Below are positions 60,476 to 64,000 of a stretch of DNA of 64,000 nt, one piece after another. This DNA comes from Agarivorans sp. TSD2052. GTDB lineage: Bacteria > Pseudomonadota > Gammaproteobacteria > Enterobacterales > Celerinatantimonadaceae. Under the pieces are notes generated by a model. It was not told the DNA's origin. It saw nothing but the letters and a program-made list of their open reading frames with translations, and ran no database searches. The stretch is from NCBI RefSeq assembly GCF_023238625.1, contig NZ_CP096670.1, positions 3,862,501 through 3,926,500 on the forward strand, read 5' to 3'. The translations under genes were made by a program, and so were the position numbers. Numbering within the stretch: position 1 is the stretch's first letter; every line of letters starts with the position of its first letter.

Positions 60476-62983
60476 TCACAACACTTTTATAACTTCTGAT
60501 AAGCTATTTAACTCTAAAATCTGTTGAGCTTTATTTGTTGCATCTTTTTTACTTAACTTTCTTATCGTTTGTTTTACTTCAGCAATTCTAATAGGGCTCA
60601 TACTAAGCTCGTCAATACCTAAGCCCACAAATGTTTCTGTAAACCGATCATCTCCAGCAAGCTCACCGCATATGCCGACACGGATACTAGCTTTTCTTGC
60701 TGCCTCTGCTGTCATAGATATCATTTTTAAGACGGCAGGCTGTGCTCCAGAAACTAAATACGAAACAGCTTCATTCCCGCGGTCTGCAGCCATCACATAT
60801 TGTGTAAGGTCATTTGTACCAATACTGAAGAAATCGGCTTCTTTTGCCAGTTGATCTGCAATAACAACCGCTGAAGGTAGCTCGATCATAATTCCCACCT
60901 TGGGAATTTTGCTAGCAACCTCTTTAGCTACCAGATCACGATGGCAATCATTGAGTAGCGATTTAGCCTCTTTAAGCTCTTCAAAGGTCGCAATCATGGG
61001 AAACATTATTTCAATATTGCTATTTTTTGCTGTAGCGCGAAGCAGTGCTTTAAGTTGAGTTTCAAAAACCATCTTGTTATTCAGGCACAGCCTAATGCCT
61101 CTAGAGCCTAAAAATGGGTTATCTTCCTCAGTTTGTTGCAAATAGCTCAAAGGCTTATCACCGCCAATATCCAATGTACGTATGATTACCGGCTGGCCAT
61201 TGAATGCGGAAGCGACTTCTGAGTAGAACTCGAACTGACTTTCTTCACTGGGCATTTCACTTCTATCCATAAATAGAAATTCACTTCTCAATAGCCCGAT
61301 ACCTTCGGCACCGCCAGATAGAGCATCATCAACATCTTTTAAAGTTGCCACATTGGCATATATATCAATAGACTGTTCATCAATCGTACTAGCGGCTTGC
61401 TTAGCTAATTGTATGGCTTGTCGTTTTTCACTCTCATCCGCTTCAATTTGGATTCGATAGCCATCTATATCTTCTTTAGCAGGATTGAGCATTATTGAGC
61501 CGGTAATACCGTCCATAATAACGATATCTCCATTTACCAAAGATTTTGTTCCGTTCACTCCAACAATAGCCGGAATACCTAAGGAGCGAGCAAGTATTGC
61601 AGAGTGTGAAGTGTGGCCGCCTTTCGCCAAGATTAGACCTTTTACGAAAGATGGATCTAATTGCGCTGTATCAGATGGAGTTAGATCATCGGCCACTAAT
61701 ATTATGGGGGTGGAGTACTCAATTTTGACTTCATCAATATCAAGTAGCAAAAGCATAATCCGTTTACCTATGTCAAGAATGTCATTAGCGCGCTCTTGCA
61801 TATAATCACTGCTGGAATCAGCGTAGGCTTTCGCTGTCCGAGTGACCACGATTTCCCAAGCTGTTTCAATATCTATATCGCTGTTTAACAAATCACTTAT
61901 TTGATTATCCAAAAAAGGGTCATCTAGCATCTGAATATGGGCATTAAAAATTTCAGCTTGATTTGTTGCACCTTCTTTTACAGTTTTGGCCGCTAAGAGC
62001 TTTAATCCTTCAATCGCCTTTTCTTTGGCTTTCAGAAAAGTAGTTCTTTCAAATTCAATACCCAGGCTTTTTCGATGAGATGGTTTAGGCATAGTAGTTT
62101 GGAATAAAGAAATGGGGGCTATCGCTATTCCTTTAGATGCCGGTACTCCTTTTATACACCCATCTATATTTTTGCTCTCGCCACCCCAACCTCTATTCAA
62201 ATACCCATTCCCATCATCGTTAATTAGAGGCTCCTTCGACTGACCAATATCTTCATTAAAATTGTTAGAAGCTAATAGCTCAAATGCTTTTATGGCTGCT
62301 GCGGCCTCATTGCCAGAAGCAGAGCAAACCACCCTGTCTCCTTTTTTAGCACCGAGTAATGCAATACTATTAATGCTCTTGGCGTTTACCTCATTGTTTC
62401 CATTCTTCAAGGTTATTACTGCATCAAAGCTCGCTACTGCAGATACAATAGCTGATGCTGGTCTAGCGTGAATACCATGAGGGTTTTTAACCTCTGTAGT
62501 AACAGAAACAGTATTACGATTTGGTATGATTTCTGTTGTTTTGAAATCAAGCACAACTGACTCTTCTCTATTTTTCTCTGCCACCTGTTTTTGCTTGCTA
62601 GGCAACGCCAAGTGAGACTCGTCAATGACCTCATTTAAACTTAATCCTGCGGCCGCCGCGACACTTGCAGATATAGTACCCTCTACAATAGGAGCCGCAG
62701 TGACATGAACATTTTTAACTTTCTCCGCATCTAACAACTCTAAAGCCATATCTGTGCTTAAGATTGCGCTTCCAATATCTACAAAAACAAGCACCCCGTC
62801 TTCAGAATAAACTGATTCAATAGCCTCTAAAATCGCAACTGAATCTGTACCAATAGGGTTTTCAGGGTCATCAACTCCTGCCGCACATACAAGTTTTATT
62901 TTCCCGTGAGTCATCTGAGCAGCCAGTTCCAAAATACCTACGGCAAGCTTTAAGCTATGGGATACAACAACAATACTAATCAT
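60476..62983 (-). CDS. dhaM: DHA kinase phosphotransferase DhaM with EIIA, HPr and full Enzyme I
   Basis: Multiphosphoryl donor that rephosphorylates ADP on DhaL using PEP. It has a DhaM-type EIIA domain (about 1-130) with His9 in VVVSHS, an HPr domain (about 158-245) with the active His in HGIHARPAS near 171, and Enzyme I from about 280 to 835. The swivelling-domain His is in GGHTSHSAI near 460, and the PEP-binding domain includes NPFLGSRGIRLCL, SIGTNDLTQY and the Cys of GICGEL. E. coli DhaM (about 470 residues) stops after the N-terminal half of Enzyme I, so this is a longer, potentially self-sufficient version. Good Shine-Dalgarno (GAAGGA). Confidence 0.93.
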   Translation of the reverse strand: MISIVVVSHSLKLAVGILELAAQMTHGKIKLVCAAGVDDPENPIGTDSVAILEAIESVYSEDGVLVFVDIGSAILSTDMALELLDAEKVKNVHVTAAPIVEGTISASVAAAAGLSLNEVIDESHLALPSKQKQVAEKNREESVVLDFKTTEIIPNRNTVSVTTEVKNPHGIHARPASAIVSAVASFDAVITLKNGNNEVNAKSINSIALLGAKKGDRVVCSASGNEAAAAIKAFELLASNNFNEDIGQSKEPLINDDGNGYLNRGWGGESKNIDGCIKGVPASKGIAIAPISLFQTTMPKPSHRKSLGIEFERTTFLKAKEKAIEGLKLLAAKTVKEGATNQAEIFNAHIQMLDDPFLDNQISDLLNSDIDIETAWEIVVTRTAKAYADSSSDYMQERANDILDIGKRIMLLLLDIDEVKIEYSTPIILVADDLTPSDTAQLDPSFVKGLILAKGGHTSHSAILARSLGIPAIVGVNGTKSLVNGDIVIMDGITGSIMLNPAKEDIDGYRIQIEADESEKRQAIQLAKQAASTIDEQSIDIYANVATLKDVDDALSGGAEGIGLLRSEFLFMDRSEMPSEESQFEFYSEVASAFNGQPVIIRTLDIGGDKPLSYLQQTEEDNPFLGSRGIRLCLNNKMVFETQLKALLRATAKNSNIEIMFPMIATFEELKEAKSLLNDCHRDLVAKEVASKIPKVGIMIELPSAVVIADQLAKEADFFSIGTNDLTQYVMAADRGNEAVSYLVSGAQPAVLKMISMTAEAARKASIRVGICGELAGDDRFTETFVGLGIDELSMSPIRIAEVKQTIRKLSKKDATNKAQQILELNSLSEVIKVL

Positions 62984-63027
62984 ATTTATCCTTCACTGGC
63001 CAACAAAGTTGGCCAGTTCCCAAAATG

Positions 63028-63651
63028 TTATTTAACCGCATCACGCAGACAATTGAACAATAAAGAAGCTGAAGTAGCTCCAGGGTCTTGATGACCAATA
63101 GATCGTTCCCCCAAATAGCTAGCTCTACCTTTCTTCGCAATCATAGGAATCGTAGATTTCGTAGCAACCTCCCCCGCTTCTGCAGCAAGGTTTATGGCCT
63201 CAACTACCCTTTTTCCTTGATTGAGTTTTAAAGAACTAAGAATTCCACTAAAGGTGTCTATCATTGTTTTGTCACCGATTTCAGCTTTTCCACGATCCTT
63301 AATCCCATCAATGCCACCTTGGAGCATTTCAGTAAGGTCTCTTAGACTAAGCTCTTCTTTGGCCATAACAAGTGAAGCGCAACGAATAAAAAATGTACCG
63401 TATAGCGGCCCACTCGCCCCCCCAATGCTTGATAACAAAGTGATTCCGGTTGTTTTTAAAATAGTACCGATATCTTTGTCCGAGATACTTGGCAACTTTT
63501 CATTAACTTTTTTAAAACCTCTATTCATGTTCAAGCCGTGATCTGCGTCGCCTATTTCACGATCTAAAGATGTGAGCAAGTCTTGCTGTGCGCTAAAGAC
63601 TTCAATCGACCTTTCTAGCCAAGACACTATTTGTTTCTTTGTTACAGTCAT
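63028..63651 (-). CDS. dhaL: PTS-type DHA kinase ADP-binding subunit DhaL
   Basis: Carries permanently bound ADP that is phosphorylated by DhaM and passes phosphate to DHA on DhaK. The Mg/ADP aspartates lie in REIGDADHGLNMNRG, and the C-terminal KGRASYLGERSIGHQDPGA (partial) is nearly invariant with E. coli. The start is set at the ATG at 63651, with AAGGAA upstream; an in-frame start at 63681 overlaps dhaK and is less likely. Length is 207 residues. Confidence 0.95.
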   Translation of the reverse strand: MTVTKKQIVSWLERSIEVFSAQQDLLTSLDREIGDADHGLNMNRGFKKVNEKLPSISDKDIGTILKTTGITLLSSIGGASGPLYGTFFIRCASLVMAKEELSLRDLTEMLQGGIDGIKDRGKAEIGDKTMIDTFSGILSSLKLNQGKRVVEAINLAAEAGEVATKSTIPMIAKKGRASYLGERSIGHQDPGATSASLLFNCLRDAVK

Positions 63652-63674
63652 TACAAATTCCTTTAAACTATTTA

Positions 63675-64000
63675 TCAGCAATCCCAGCGTAGTGAAGGTG
63701 TTTTAACCGGTCTGTCAAATAATCCCAACATTTCTTCATCGGCATTAAGAACAGTAATGGAAACCCCCTGCATATCCAAAGAAGTGCAGTAGCTACCTAT
63801 AAGACTTCTTTCGACGCTAATGCCTTTTTCTTCCAAAATTTCAGCCACCTTTCGGAACACAATATAGAGTTCTGATTCAGGAGTTGCTCCGAGATTGTTA
63901 ATAAGTACAATTGCTTTATCGCCTTGAAGAAGAGGCTCTGTAGTCCAAGTTTCAGATTTCCAATCATGGGTAGTGTTATCCCATAAACGAACTTCTCTAA
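63675..64000 (-). CDS. dhaK: PTS-type DHA kinase substrate-binding subunit DhaK (3' part only)
   Basis: The frame is open from the window end to the stop at 63675, giving the last roughly 108 residues. NNLGATPESELY, the SYCTSLDMQGVSITVL block and the LFDRPVKTP ending match E. coli-type DhaK. The N-terminal part with the substrate-linking His lies beyond the window. It precedes dhaL by 23 nt. This second DhaK is separate from the fused ATP-type enzyme at 54032. Confidence 0.92.
   Translation of the reverse strand, partial: REVRLWDNTTHDWKSETWTTEPLLQGDKAIVLINNLGATPESELYIVFRKVAEILEEKGISVERSLIGSYCTSLDMQGVSITVLNADEEMLGLFDRPVKTPSLRWDC

Overview
The window is a chromosomal segment of a gammaproteobacterium. 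Gene content and order (lptD-surA-pdxA-rsmA-apaGH; amiB-mutL-miaA-hfq-hflXKC-purA; frdABCD next to efp/epmA/epmB) and protein similarity fit a marine Alteromonadales/Vibrio-like bacterium, perhaps Agarivorans or a relative. The genus is an inference; no 16S gene is present.

Positions 1-51.5 kb are dense core genome. 1-5.1 kb: the 3' part of rapA, rluA, a DUF3530 protein and a 2-hydroxyacid dehydrogenase. 5.1-7.6 kb (minus): djlA, murU, amgK (MurNAc recycling). 7.7-14.4 kb (plus): lptD, surA, pdxA, rsmA, apaG, apaH. 14.4-18.1 kb (minus): folA, yjjB/yjjP, obgE, rpmA, rplU. ispB is divergent, followed by the long minus-strand cluster purA, yjeT, hflC, hflK, hflX, hfq, miaA, mutL, amiB, tsaE, nnr (19.4-30.8 kb). 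30.8-33.5 kb: queG, a polyphosphate glucokinase and an AlkD-like gene. 33.6-34.5 kb: three identical tRNA-Gly(GCC) genes interleaved with six copies of an 84-bp degenerate tRNA-Gly-derived unit. 34.6-42 kb: orn, rsgA, psd, mscM and a DASS-type dicarboxylate transporter. 42.1-48.7 kb: epmA, frdABCD (with an FNR box), a small FNR-box-linked unknown gene, efp and epmB. 48.7-51.5 kb: a PriC-like small protein, a GGDEF protein with a degenerate EAL domain, and a secreted molybdopterin-fold protein.

At about 51.8 kb the character changes. A minus-strand terminator is preceded by what looks like only the last codons of a groEL gene, and everything to the right is visibly more AT-rich accessory DNA. 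This segment is a dihydroxyacetone (DHA) locus: dhaR, a single-chain ATP-dependent DHA kinase, a decayed IS5-family element, two chemoreceptors, and a PTS-type dhaK-dhaL-dhaM operon whose dhaK runs off the window end. DhaM carries EIIA, HPr and an apparently full-length Enzyme I in one chain, so the locus may supply its own PEP phosphorelay. Two tandem inverted repeats of the form TGTTYC-N5-GAAACA lie upstream of the ATP-type kinase, and a third lies upstream of the larger chemoreceptor. This suggests one regulon that combines two ways of phosphorylating DHA with taxis.

The items most worth a second look are the tRNA-relic array, the DHA island with its shared operator, the groEL 3' remnant at the island edge, and the perfect FNR box before an unknown 72-residue protein.
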